From Bradyrhizobium lablabi (GTDB lineage Bacteria > Pseudomonadota > Alphaproteobacteria > Rhizobiales > Xanthobacteraceae), in the NCBI RefSeq assembly GCF_018131005.1, contig NZ_JAFCJK010000019.1, positions 1-64,000 on the forward strand: a stretch of 64,000 bases of DNA, written 5' to 3'. Positions 25,769 through 34,944 of this stretch are shown here, piece after piece (position 1 is the stretch's first letter; each line of letters starts with the position of its first letter). The notes below the pieces were generated by a model that was given only the letters and a program-made list of their open reading frames with translations, did not search any database and was not told the origin of the DNA. The translations under genes were made by a program, and so were the position numbers.

Positions 25769-28165
25769 TCATCCGAATATGTCGAGCATCCTTCTTTCGA
25801 GCGGAATGGCCGTCTTGTCACCCTGCCACGGCACCAACTCCGGCTTCATTGCAACCTTGTCGGCGCGGTTGAACGCGGAGTTGACTGCATGAAATCCAAG
25901 GGCTCGATAGACCTCGAACTGTTCCTCCGAGAAGAACTGATCCAATGTCGTCTCGTGAGGAAAATCGGGATGACGACGCTTATAGTCCACGATGTAGTCG
26001 TTCTCGTCGCCGGTGAACGAAGACTTCACATAGAGCAGCACGCCGGTGCTATCGTCCTCGTCCGTCTCGCCGACCTTCCGGGGATAATGGATAGTGCCGA
26101 GGGCACAGTGCGGTCCGTGAGCTGCCTGGCTTGGCGACAGTCCGCCACTCGCTGCGATCTCCTCCGAAGCGCGCCGGCTCGCGTCGCGCAAGGCAGTCCA
26201 CGGAAGATCAATTCGAATGCCGAAATCAATGCGCGCATAACGCTCGAGAGTCACAAGGTCACCAAACGACATTTCTGGATCGGCGTCGCCATCTATGACG
26301 ACGATCATCTTGCAGCGGCGGCGCAACAACTCGTAGAGCCCGAGGTTTTCGATGTGTCCTCCATCCGTGATGTACACGGTGTCACTCTCCTCGCTCAGCA
26401 AGCCGAAGAGTTCTTTCAAAAAGTAGAGACGATCGAACAAGTGCGCGATCCATGACTTTTCGAGCAGACCGGCGACCTTGCGCGGGTTGACCAGCCAATA
26501 CCCCAAGCGAACGTTAAGAATGGACAGCGCCGGGACCAGAGACTTGATCGTGTCCGATCCCATATTCGCCGAGGCCGCCGCGCCGGATACCGCCATAGCC
26601 GTCGCTACCGTAAGTCGCCTCAGCTTCTTTTCCATCAGTGGGGTTTCGACGTAGCCGGTGGCTTCACTTCCCGTGAACAACGGGCTGAAGATGAAGAAAT
26701 CGGCGTCACGACCGCGGCGGTTGGCGTATTTGGAGGCCCTGATGTTCAGGGCTGTGTTTATTAAATGGTACGGCGCATGCGCTGTGGTCAAACTGCTGAT
26801 CCGCTTGCCATCCAATGGAAGCAGATCACAACCGTGCCAGGCGGTATCAGCCTCGACGCTGCCGGTCTCAGCTAGGCGTCTCCAGATACTCTTCGTCATC
26901 CGTCGATTGGGATTGAACAGGAACGCCTTGCTCAGGCGATCCCGATAGAGCTGATGGAGAGAATTTGCGTTGGCGCCGAGGCATGCACCGACAGCCAAAA
27001 GAAGGACGGCAACTTCAACATAGAGCGCTAGAACGCTTCCGCCGCGGTACGGGGTCGCCTGGGAGAGCGACTTCAGCCAATTCTGCGGATGGTCGGGATC
27101 GTGAGCCTCGATACCCCAATAGGTAAGATAGAAGTAGATCAGCCACAGTGCCAAAGGCACGGCAATCCCCGCTGCGTACATGGCAAGCTTGATCGCAAGC
27201 TGAGCGACGATCGCCGTCGATCCGAACCTTTGCTTCGCGCGCTTTAGAGCGTTGGCCAGAAAGCTGCTCAAGAAGCCGACGAGAGCCCCGAAGCCGGCAA
27301 GGACCCCCGCGACGGTACTCAGCCACTTTGCGGTGGCGGCGAAGAAGCCGCCAGCGCTGTCAATCGAGTGCCCTATCAGAAAGAAGCCGGCTATCAGCAA
27401 TGGCTGTACCTCGACGATTGCCGTCGCAAGCACGATGACCAGCAGGACTCCAAAGAAGCGGGCGCCAAGGCCGATATCGGAAGCATTACGCCCCAAAGGC
27501 ATCGATCGCCACAGCGCCCAGGAAGCCAGGAGGACGCCGACAATCGAAAGTGCGCCGAGCAGAAACTTGAAATCGTATGCGGTTACGCCGCGAACGCCGA
27601 TCGGTGGCAGGGCAGCCTGATCCGGATAAAGCGCGATCGTAACCGCAGCTTCCAGCAGGAGCCAAGGCATCACAAGCACGACATTTGCGAGGAGGCCGCG
27701 CAGATAAATGGCGACGTTTGAGAAGATGTTGAGGACGCCCTGCGGAAAAAGATAGTTCGCATGGTCGCGGATGTGTTGAACGCCGGCTTCCTCACCTTCG
27801 GATAGCTTGGTCGCAAACGGAAATTTATCGGTGGCGCTTTCGCTCATGGCGGCCGTCATCGATATTCCAATATAGCCTCCGCCGGAGACGCTTGAGAGAT
27901 AGTCAAATTTGCTCATCAAGCCATGCAAATTGAGCGCCTGCATCGCTCCGAGACAGAACGCGGCCGATCGTATTCCACCACCGGATAGCGCAAGGCCGAT
28001 CAGCTTTGACTCAGGCGTCGGACGCAATACCGGCGTTCCATTCTGCTGGCGCTCCTCTTCCTCGAGCGTGACGGACCCTCGACTCTGCAGCCTGCGGCGC
28101 TCATTTATAGCCCTGACCTCGAGCGCAAAGATCTCGTGGAAGCTCTTGATACCCATCTGCGGCAC
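25769..28165 (-). CDS. Patatin-like phospholipase with inserted membrane helices
   Basis: This 798-aa protein has a split patatin domain. The oxyanion loop SGGGIRSAAF is at residues 61-70, the nucleophile serine is in SVSGGG (Ser94), and the catalytic Asp is in DGG (Asp601-603). Between them, about residues 150-400, lie roughly six hydrophobic helices, so the catalytic halves must meet across a membrane-embedded insert. Lipid acyl hydrolase activity is expected of the family; the substrate is unknown. Translation may begin at 28165 or 28156. It is first in the run with the diheme cytochrome and GMC gene. Confidence 0.85.
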   Translation of the reverse strand: MPQMGIKSFHEIFALEVRAINERRRLQSRGSVTLEEEERQQNGTPVLRPTPESKLIGLALSGGGIRSAAFCLGAMQALNLHGLMSKFDYLSSVSGGGYIGISMTAAMSESATDKFPFATKLSEGEEAGVQHIRDHANYLFPQGVLNIFSNVAIYLRGLLANVVLVMPWLLLEAAVTIALYPDQAALPPIGVRGVTAYDFKFLLGALSIVGVLLASWALWRSMPLGRNASDIGLGARFFGVLLVIVLATAIVEVQPLLIAGFFLIGHSIDSAGGFFAATAKWLSTVAGVLAGFGALVGFLSSFLANALKRAKQRFGSTAIVAQLAIKLAMYAAGIAVPLALWLIYFYLTYWGIEAHDPDHPQNWLKSLSQATPYRGGSVLALYVEVAVLLLAVGACLGANANSLHQLYRDRLSKAFLFNPNRRMTKSIWRRLAETGSVEADTAWHGCDLLPLDGKRISSLTTAHAPYHLINTALNIRASKYANRRGRDADFFIFSPLFTGSEATGYVETPLMEKKLRRLTVATAMAVSGAAASANMGSDTIKSLVPALSILNVRLGYWLVNPRKVAGLLEKSWIAHLFDRLYFLKELFGLLSEESDTVYITDGGHIENLGLYELLRRRCKMIVVIDGDADPEMSFGDLVTLERYARIDFGIRIDLPWTALRDASRRASEEIAASGGLSPSQAAHGPHCALGTIHYPRKVGETDEDDSTGVLLYVKSSFTGDENDYIVDYKRRHPDFPHETTLDQFFSEEQFEVYRALGFHAVNSAFNRADKVAMKPELVPWQGDKTAIPLERRMLDIFG

Positions 28166-28740
28166 TATCGATCAGCGTTCTCAAGCGGCCTCACGAGACG
28201 GTCAACGCCGCAAAAACCGAGTCTGGTATCGCCTGGCAGTCAAAAAGATCGACGCATCGCCTCTCGCCCTTGAGAGTCGATTGATTTGCTGAAGGGCGCC
28301 AATCTAATCCTTCGGATCCAAAATTCCGCTTTGCTCGCCTGGGATTCAAATTCATGACAAATGTCCACACGCTTCGGTCTGGCGCGCCCGGCGTAATCAT
28401 CGCCGCGATCATCGCCGACTGAGACGCTGCGAAGGTTGGACGACCCTCGCTACACCATCATTTCGTTTGTTGGCGAACGACGTTACAGATGAAATCGGCG
28501 CGTTCGCTCCATCAGAAATGAGCGGCGCAGTCATCTGATTCTATGGGATCGCAAATCGTCGCTCTCCCACATCTGGCCGCTTCAATTCATTTGCATGGGC
28601 GCCGCGCAAGCGCATTCGCTTGAGACGGCTCACCTTGCGGAAGCCGACGAATGTACTGGCGACGCGCGCCATCAAGACGGATTCGGGCGGTGTGAACTTT
28701 TGTTCACGCCCGGGGGGCCGAGCTAAAAAACGATTCATCC
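28166..28740. other. Non-coding region upstream of the patatin gene
   Basis: No gene of known family is present in this 575-bp stretch. A perfect inverted repeat GTGAAC TTTT GTTCAC lies at 28692-28707. A 65-codon minus-strand open frame (28541-28738) contains a basic, structured-looking stretch (VLMARVASTFVGFRKVSRL), but I do not recognise it. It may be a gene fragment, since it abuts a transposase remnant. The patatin promoter should lie near 28166-28300, but no clear -35/-10 pair was found. Confidence 0.4.
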
Positions 28741-28917
28741 GGCCGAACTGACCTCAATCCGAACGTAGAGGTCCTCGCCAAGCTCAAACATCTGACACGA
28801 GCCGCAGAGCCTCGCGATGTCGAGGCAACCTGGCGAGAGGTCGGCGAACCGCTCGAGCTCTGCTCAAGCCACGAGTGCGCCAACTATCTCAAAAATTCGA
28901 GCTATGTTTCCGCGTAA
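28741..28917 (+). mobile_element. Remnant of an IS630-family transposase (3' end)
   Basis: Reading from 28741 in frame to TAA at 28915-28917 gives an open stretch of 58 codons that matches the end of IS630-type transposases. DLNPNVEVLAKLKHL corresponds to the usual DLNPIEQVFAKLKHL, then VEATWREVGEPLE, then ECANYLKNSSY at the C-terminus. The glutamate of the DDE triad in the usual N-P-I-E is altered (N-P-N-V-E). No upstream transposase body or terminal repeats were seen, so only the tail survives. The match is to a remembered family pattern. Confidence 0.75.
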
Positions 28918-28928
28918 GAACTTCTCGC

Positions 28929-30536
28929 TCAGCGCAGCGACGCGGTGCGCATCACGAACGACCGGGTCGTCAGAGCGGCGGTGGCCGAGCCGGAAAATTG
29001 ATCGCAGGTCATGCCCATCATCGGATCATCCGAGAAGGTCATGGCGACCGCAGTCTGCGGCTTGACGAAATGGGCGCGCATCAGGCTCAGGTCGGCGTCT
29101 CCAAGCACGGTGGTCAGCATGCCGCCGCTGGCGCTCGGCGCCAGCATCACCACGCGCATCCAGACGTCGTTACCCTTGGCGGCGGCGATCCGCGCGGATG
29201 TGGTAACGATGCTTGGGCCCTGCTGCGCGCCCTTCGGCACCACCGTATTGATCTCGGTGGCGGCTGCCGCCGCATTGCGGGTCGGGCGCACATTGCGCGG
29301 GATCGGCGCCGACGCCGTCACGATGTTGGCGCGGTCCACCTGCTGAGAGGTGGCCGGGGCGTAAGCGAGCGCTTTGTTGAAGTTCTCCGACACGCTGGCG
29401 GTTGATTGCGGGTCGGTGGTGGCGGCGATCGCCTCGCGTGCCTTCAGTGCCGCGATCTGCGCAGGCGATGCCTGCTTCGGTGCGGTCGCCTCGTCACCCC
29501 AGAAGCCACGGGCATTGATGATATCGGCGGGTGATTGCGGTTTCGGCTCGGTCTTGTCGGCGGCCTGGGTCTGGACCGGCGGCTTTGTTTTGGACGCCGG
29601 CTCGATCTGCGCGTCGGCTGCAGCGAGCTGGATGGCGGCGGCGATCTGCGGCTTGGCGCGCGGCACCGGAATCGGGTCGGTGGCCTTGGCGGGCGCTGCG
29701 GCTGCGACCACGGTATTGGCTGCGGATTTCCCGTTCACGACGGGAGCACCGGCTTCGTCGTCGTCCTCGTTCGATTTACCGATCCCGAACAGCTTGGCGA
29801 ACAGGTTGGGCCTGGTGATGGTTGCCGCGCCATCGCCATTGCCGCGCCTCTCGACGTCGGCCCTGGCGAGCTCATAGCCTTTCAGCGGATTGCCGTCCGT
29901 CGGGATGTGGACCGTGCGGCCATCCGGGAACACCTTGGCCAACTGGTCATGTGTCATGCGCGGCCAGTGGCGGATGCTGCCGGTGTCGAGATGGACAAAT
30001 GGTGATCCCGAGGTCGGATAGAAGCCGACACCGCCGCGCTGCAGGCGGAGGCCGGCGTAGCGGATCTGCTCCAGCGGCACGCCCGGAATGAAGAAGTCCA
30101 TCGCGTGCCCCAGCATGTGCTGGCTGTGGCGCGCCACGCCCGAAGAGCGGCGGTGGAGCATCGCGTTGGTGGCGGGAGAGCGGTAGGAGGAGATGATCTG
30201 GATCGGCTGCTTACCGTCGACGTCGCGATAGACTTCCCAGAGGATATCGAAGAGGCGACGGTCCATCACCGTCTCATCCTGGGTGCGCCAGTCGCGCAGG
30301 AAATGGTTGAGCTGCTTCAGCGCGGCTTCGTCATAGCGGCCGTCGCGTTTGAAGGTGACCGTGAGATCCTCGCCCGAATGGGTATGGTGGAAAGCGAGGG
30401 TCCGGGTCTCGTTCAGCGCGGTCGCGTCGTGGACCGATCCGACCCCGGCAAGGAGCAACAGCGAGCTGAGACCGAACTGGCACCCGGTCTTCGACAACGA
30501 CAGTGGTTTGAAGTGGCGTGCGAAAACAGCCAGCAC
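28929..30536 (-). CDS. DUF882 / M15-like peptidoglycan endopeptidase
   Basis: This 535-aa protein has an N-terminal export segment (about residues 18-40). The catalytic domain (about residues 50-200) carries the DUF882/YcbK signatures SSYRSPATNAMLHRRSSG, SQHMLGHAMDFFIPG and SPFVHLDTG, whose His, Asp and His would hold zinc. Relatives cut peptide cross-links in murein. The remaining 330 residues are a low-complexity Ala/Pro-rich tail with the L-F-G-I-G region, of unknown role. The next gene upstream on this strand is an L,D-transpeptidase, so the two may act together on 3-3 cross-links; that pairing is inference. Confidence 0.85.
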   Translation of the reverse strand: MLAVFARHFKPLSLSKTGCQFGLSSLLLLAGVGSVHDATALNETRTLAFHHTHSGEDLTVTFKRDGRYDEAALKQLNHFLRDWRTQDETVMDRRLFDILWEVYRDVDGKQPIQIISSYRSPATNAMLHRRSSGVARHSQHMLGHAMDFFIPGVPLEQIRYAGLRLQRGGVGFYPTSGSPFVHLDTGSIRHWPRMTHDQLAKVFPDGRTVHIPTDGNPLKGYELARADVERRGNGDGAATITRPNLFAKLFGIGKSNEDDDEAGAPVVNGKSAANTVVAAAAPAKATDPIPVPRAKPQIAAAIQLAAADAQIEPASKTKPPVQTQAADKTEPKPQSPADIINARGFWGDEATAPKQASPAQIAALKAREAIAATTDPQSTASVSENFNKALAYAPATSQQVDRANIVTASAPIPRNVRPTRNAAAAATEINTVVPKGAQQGPSIVTTSARIAAAKGNDVWMRVVMLAPSASGGMLTTVLGDADLSLMRAHFVKPQTAVAMTFSDDPMMGMTCDQFSGSATAALTTRSFVMRTASLR

Positions 30537-30800
30537 TATGAGCCCACCCAGTCGACCAGCGTTCCCTCGGCTCCCTCGCAGACCCCCCGCGAAGGACGGT
30601 GAACACTTTCTTAAAGCGGGAGGGTTAACCGAGGTTTACCGTCCCGCCCCCAAGTTGGCTTTAACCTAAACGGGTGACTGTGGCGAAAAATTGCTCGGTG
30701 CCGCAGCCAGGATGGACAATGGTTAACATAAACGATCCCGCCGAGGGGGCGAGATCGTTGATTTTACACCAAAATTGACCCGAATTTCTCGGTCTGTGGA
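30537..30800 (-). promoter_or_regulatory. Region upstream of the DUF882 gene with a CtrA-like box
   Basis: TTAA-N7-TTAC at 30625-30639 differs by one base from a CtrA site and also reads as TTAACC / TTTACC repeats. It lies about 90 bp upstream of the DUF882 start, inside a larger GCGGGA/TCCCGC palindrome. Further TTAACC-like words occur at 30660-30735. The region also holds the 3' end of the L,D-transpeptidase transcript; no clear terminator was seen. Confidence 0.35.
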
Positions 30801-33005
30801 TTAACGCGTGATCACCCGCCGTTGTATGCGACGGCCGGGCTGCGGGGCTGGTTGCAGCTGCGGACCACCGAACAGACGTTCGAAGAACGACGGGCCCGAC
30901 GACCAGCCAGTGTTGTCGCTCGCGACATTCACGCCCGCCGGCAGGCTGCTGCCCGGCGGGCGCGAGTAGCTCGGCTGCGAATGCGCGACCACCGTTTCGA
31001 GATCCTTGCCGCGGCCATTCTTGAGTAGCGACACCATGGTGGCGTCGCGGCCGTAGATGTCCCTGCGGAATTGCAGCTTGCCGGAGTCGTCCACGAACGC
31101 CGTCTGATAGGTGATGTTCACCGGGATCGGCGTCTGGAATTTCAGGTCGATCTCGCTTGAACCGTACATGCTTCGCACGCGCTCCGGCGTGTAGTGCTCG
31201 TTCGGCGTCGCGATGTTGAGCAGTACCGAGGCGTACTGGTCGGGATTCTGTACCCGCATGCAGCCATGGCTGAAGGCGCGCTCCTCCTTGGCGAATAGAT
31301 ATTTGTCCGGCGTGTCGTGCTGATAGACCAGGAATTTGTTCGGGAAGTTGAAGCGGATGCGTCCGAGCGCGTTCGCTTCGCCCGGCGGCTGCGATATATG
31401 GATCGAGCCGTCGCGGTTGCGCTCGAGGCGCAGGCCCATCCGCTGCAGCACGGTCGGATCCTGCTGCAGCGCCGGCAGATACTCGTTGTAGACGATCGAG
31501 GGCGGCACGTTCCAGGTCGGATTGACCGTGATGTACTTCATCGTCTCGGTCAGCAGCGGCGTCGCATGCGTGCCGGGCTTGCCCGCGACGACGCGCGTGC
31601 TCCACGCTTGCGCGCCGTTGTGCATCACCTTCAGCGTAAAGTCAGGGATATTGAGGATGACATAGGCATTGCCGGCATTCGCCGCGCCGAGTTGGCGTGG
31701 CAGCCAGCGCCAGCGTTCCATGTTCACCAGCACGATGTCGATCTGCTTGTCGCGCTTCGGGCTGTTCAGCGCCTTGACCGTACGGTCGTCGAGAACGCCG
31801 GTCGGCTTCAGATCGACGCTGTTCTGGAATCTCTCGACCGCGGCGGCTACCGTCGCGTCATACGTGGCGCTCTCGGGGTTTTCGCTGACGCCCAGCCTGT
31901 GGCGCAAACCGGGCACGCGCGGATCGTCCATCTCGATCGCCGCCTGCTTCTTGCGCGCCGGCACATACTTCAGCGCAGGTCCCTCGGCGATCTGGACGGA
32001 GCCCTCGCCCTGGCCGCGCAGCTCGGCGAGCTTCTTCTTCAGCTCCTTGTAGAGCCTGTGCGGCGGGTTGTAGCTGTCGAGCGCGGCGGACGCGTCCTTG
32101 GCGGAGGTGACGTTCGCCAGCACTTCGGCCGGATCGATCGGATGTTCGGGATAGAGGATATCCCCCGAGACCTGAGACCAGTGCATGCGGCCGCTTTGGG
32201 CCTGGCGCGCATAGTCCAGCATGCTCGCGACGAGCTTCAGCTCGGCATCGGCCAGCGCATCCGGCGAGGTCGCAGCGGCGAATTCCGGCGCCGGATAGTC
32301 GGCCGGATTGAGGCCGTCCGAGGCGGCATCCTTCAGGCGTGCGATGACGCCCTTGCCGGTGTCCGTGAGCTTGCCGGCCTGCGTGAAAACAGGGGCGTAC
32401 TCGCGGGCCGAATAAAACTTCTCGACGGCCGCGCGTTCGCTCTTGCGGTCGAAGGTCCGCAGTGACTTGTTCGCAAGCATCTCGCGAAGCCTGTCGGCGA
32501 CGGGCTGATCCTCGGCGGGAACGTTGCTCGCGGCCTTGACTGGTTCAGCGGCGGGAGCCGCAGCGGGTGTTGCCGTCGTCGCGGAAGCCGCGGCGGGCGC
32601 GGTTGCCGTCGCAGGTGCGGGCGTTGCTGCGGGCGGCGCAGCGGCCGTGTCGGTCTTTGGCGAATCGGCGGGCTTGCTGTCGGCTGCCGGCGTCGTAGCC
32701 AAATCGGCGGGCTTCGGCTCGGCGGTCGCAGCCGTGCTCGGCTCGGCCGGCTTCGCGTTAGGTGCCTTCGCGGAGTCGGGCAGCGCGGCGGTCGTGTCGA
32801 TCTTGAAATCGCTTGCGGTGGGCGGCGGTACATTGGCGGGCTCGGGCAGCGGGATCGCCGCGTCGATCGCGAGCTCGGCGGCGCTGGCGCGAGGCGTGTC
32901 CTGCGCGGCGGCCGGAATCGCTGAAACCGCGAGGAACGTTGCCGCGACGGCCATCAATACGCGGTCAAATCCCTGACGGGCCTTCCAAGAGTCACGCATC
33001 GTCAC
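30801..33005 (-). CDS. L,D-transpeptidase of the YcbB/LdtD type
   Basis: This 734-aa enzyme makes 3-3 peptide cross-links in peptidoglycan. It has a signal peptide (cleavage after IPAAA, near residue 34) and a long Ala/Pro/Thr-rich linker (about residues 40-155). A helical SAM-type region and a peptidoglycan-binding-like motif (ERFQNSVDLKPTGVLDDRTV) come next. The YkuD catalytic domain has SHGCMRV with catalytic Cys582. Length and order match YcbB-like enzymes. ATG 33005 and ATG 32999 are both possible. The position beside a murein endopeptidase gene fits a wall-remodelling role. Confidence 0.93.
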   Translation of the reverse strand: MTMRDSWKARQGFDRVLMAVAATFLAVSAIPAAAQDTPRASAAELAIDAAIPLPEPANVPPPTASDFKIDTTAALPDSAKAPNAKPAEPSTAATAEPKPADLATTPAADSKPADSPKTDTAAAPPAATPAPATATAPAAASATTATPAAAPAAEPVKAASNVPAEDQPVADRLREMLANKSLRTFDRKSERAAVEKFYSAREYAPVFTQAGKLTDTGKGVIARLKDAASDGLNPADYPAPEFAAATSPDALADAELKLVASMLDYARQAQSGRMHWSQVSGDILYPEHPIDPAEVLANVTSAKDASAALDSYNPPHRLYKELKKKLAELRGQGEGSVQIAEGPALKYVPARKKQAAIEMDDPRVPGLRHRLGVSENPESATYDATVAAAVERFQNSVDLKPTGVLDDRTVKALNSPKRDKQIDIVLVNMERWRWLPRQLGAANAGNAYVILNIPDFTLKVMHNGAQAWSTRVVAGKPGTHATPLLTETMKYITVNPTWNVPPSIVYNEYLPALQQDPTVLQRMGLRLERNRDGSIHISQPPGEANALGRIRFNFPNKFLVYQHDTPDKYLFAKEERAFSHGCMRVQNPDQYASVLLNIATPNEHYTPERVRSMYGSSEIDLKFQTPIPVNITYQTAFVDDSGKLQFRRDIYGRDATMVSLLKNGRGKDLETVVAHSQPSYSRPPGSSLPAGVNVASDNTGWSSGPSFFERLFGGPQLQPAPQPGRRIQRRVITR

Positions 33006-33319
33006 ACCCCCCTGGGCGAAACTGCCCCGGCATAGGAACAGTTCAAGTCAGTGTTTGGTTTCAAGCCTGCGCTAACGCTCAGGCTTGATCGAATTTTGGC
33101 ACGCCTGCACGCAAACCGACGCAGACGATACACGGGCCTCTTCCATGCAACCAGCGCAATGCGGGCAACTTGCGGCAAACTGACCTCGAACCGACTGATT
33201 TTGCTCAGTCTGTGTGGTTTTGCCACGCAGCACCGCGTTTGTCTGTCACCGCCGCGCAACGGTCCAACAGCATCCGGCGGCGCCGCCACTTCGCCGCTCC
33301 TGACCGAGATCGTTAAGGC
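33006..33319. other. Intergenic region with a hairpin, no gene
   Basis: Nothing coding is recognised in these 314 bp. A perfect 9-bp inverted repeat TCAAGCCTG (33061-33069) / CAGGCTTGA (33080-33088) is followed on the + strand by TCGAATTTT. It would terminate plus-strand rather than minus-strand transcription, and both flanking genes are on the minus strand. It may instead sit in the leader of the L,D-transpeptidase message. Confidence 0.4.
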
Positions 33320-34807
<1,488 letters not shown>

Positions 34808-34944
34808 GGCTTTCCCCGCACCTTACGCTTATCTGTCTCGAATCGGGGCACTGTCGCCGATGCCGATTAACGCACTCTTAAATCTTGCCATTCTGCTTCT
34901 ATTCCGCTGCCGTCTTCCGACCGAAGGTTAAGGTTTCGAACAAG

